Below are positions 6,800-7,048 of a DNA stretch of 7,048 bases, in pieces (position 1 is the stretch's first letter; the number at the start of each line of letters is the position of its first letter). The stretch is from Polaribacter sp. (GTDB taxonomy: Bacteria; Bacteroidota; Bacteroidia; Flavobacteriales; Flavobacteriaceae). The stretch is from contig JANQTK010000163.1 of the NCBI GenBank assembly GCA_030731695.1, positions 1-7,048 of the forward strand, written 5' to 3'. The notes under the pieces were generated by a model. The model was not told the DNA's origin. It searched no databases and saw only the letters and a program-made list of their open reading frames with translations. Position numbers and translations under genes: made by a program.

Positions 6800-7048
6800 T
6801 TAATTTTTGTAGAAATAGATATTGTCTAAATAAAAATTTCTTAGAGGTGAAAAATTAATATTTTCAAAAATGATTAATCCTACATTACTTCTCGTTGGCA
6901 TTGCGCTCAAAGAAAATTCTACTGTAATCCATCTATCAGCAACAATACTTGGTGATCTTCTCACAAACAATTGTTGTCTTGTGTCATCTGTACCACCATT
7001 TACTCTATCTGGACCAAAATCTACTACAGTAACTAAAAAATCGAAATT
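6800..7048 (-). CDS. C-terminal 82 residues of a carbohydrate-binding-like secreted or surface protein (start outside window)
   Basis: An open frame enters at the right edge and ends with TAA at 6800-6802. The visible 82 residues look like the second half of a beta-sandwich (galactose-binding-like) module: a VVDFGPDRVNGGTDD segment (9-22), where D/G-rich loops may bind calcium, alternating hydrophobic strands such as WITVEFSLS (40-48) and VGLIIF (56-61), and a closing FYLDNIYFYK (72-81). A final LDNIYF or VDNVYF strand is very common at the ends of Bacteroidetes surface glycan-binding proteins and multi-domain CAZymes. It precedes GH16 by 27 bp in the same direction. In laminarin loci this place is often held by a PKD-containing or SusE-like surface glycan-binding lipoprotein, which is my preferred reading; a second multi-domain glucanase is also possible. 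The signal peptide and any catalytic domain are out of view. Confidence 0.75.
   Translation of the reverse strand, partial: NFDFLVTVVDFGPDRVNGGTDDTRQQLFVRRSPSIVADRWITVEFSLSAMPTRSNVGLIIFENINFSPLRNFYLDNIYFYKN

Noticed and set aside
6786..6803. Short inverted repeat TTAAATT/AATTTAA between the binding-module gene and GH16
   Set aside because: Seven-base arms made only of A and T in a very AT-rich stretch are expected by chance and would form a very weak hairpin.
1..7048. CRISPR array, insertion sequence, tRNA/rRNA, phage or defence genes
   Set aside because: No spaced direct repeats, transposase motifs, tRNA-like cloverleaf or defence domains were seen; nearly all the window is accounted for by five carbohydrate-related genes.

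Overview
The window is AT-rich and looks like part of a polysaccharide utilisation locus (PUL) for laminarin or another beta-1,3-glucan, from a flavobacterium, probably a marine Flavobacteriaceae (Polaribacter- or Tenacibaculum-like). The evidence is the low G+C codon usage, start codons preceded by A-rich leaders rather than Shine-Dalgarno sequences, lipoprotein signals ending in S-C, and the enzyme set. The genus is inference; the locus type is well supported. No susC, susD, regulator or transporter lies in the window.

Every gene I accept is on the minus strand, so transcription runs from the high coordinates to the low ones. In that order: the last 82 residues of a secreted or surface protein with a carbohydrate-binding-like beta-sandwich (6800-7048, start outside); a GH16 endo-beta-1,3-glucanase lipoprotein (5936-6772); a 134-bp gap with two strong inverted repeats (5802-5935); a 1149-residue cytoplasmic beta-glucan phosphorylase of the GH94/GH149/GH161 group (2352-5801); a GH3 exo-beta-glucosidase lipoprotein (545-2347), starting 4 bp after the phosphorylase stop; and the first 164 residues of a GH17 beta-1,3-glucanase lipoprotein (1-494, end outside).

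The export signals suggest a division of labour. GH16 has an acidic stretch right after the lipid-anchored cysteine, as in surface-exported Bacteroidetes lipoproteins, and would cut polymer outside the cell. GH3 and GH17 have lipoprotein signals with less or no such acidity and are more likely periplasmic, trimming oligosaccharides. The phosphorylase has no signal peptide and would split imported oligosaccharides with phosphate, giving glucose 1-phosphate and saving ATP. Oligosaccharides could therefore go either to periplasmic hydrolysis or to cytoplasmic phosphorolysis, both encoded in one tightly packed gene set.

The most unusual features are the phosphorylase, which automatic pipelines often leave as hypothetical or call generically GH94-like, and the paired inverted repeats that separate the GH16 segment from the phosphorylase-GH3-GH17 segment. 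I see no defence system, mobile element, RNA gene or CRISPR array. The basic locus type is known; the points open to discovery are the phosphorylase's specificity and the control region.
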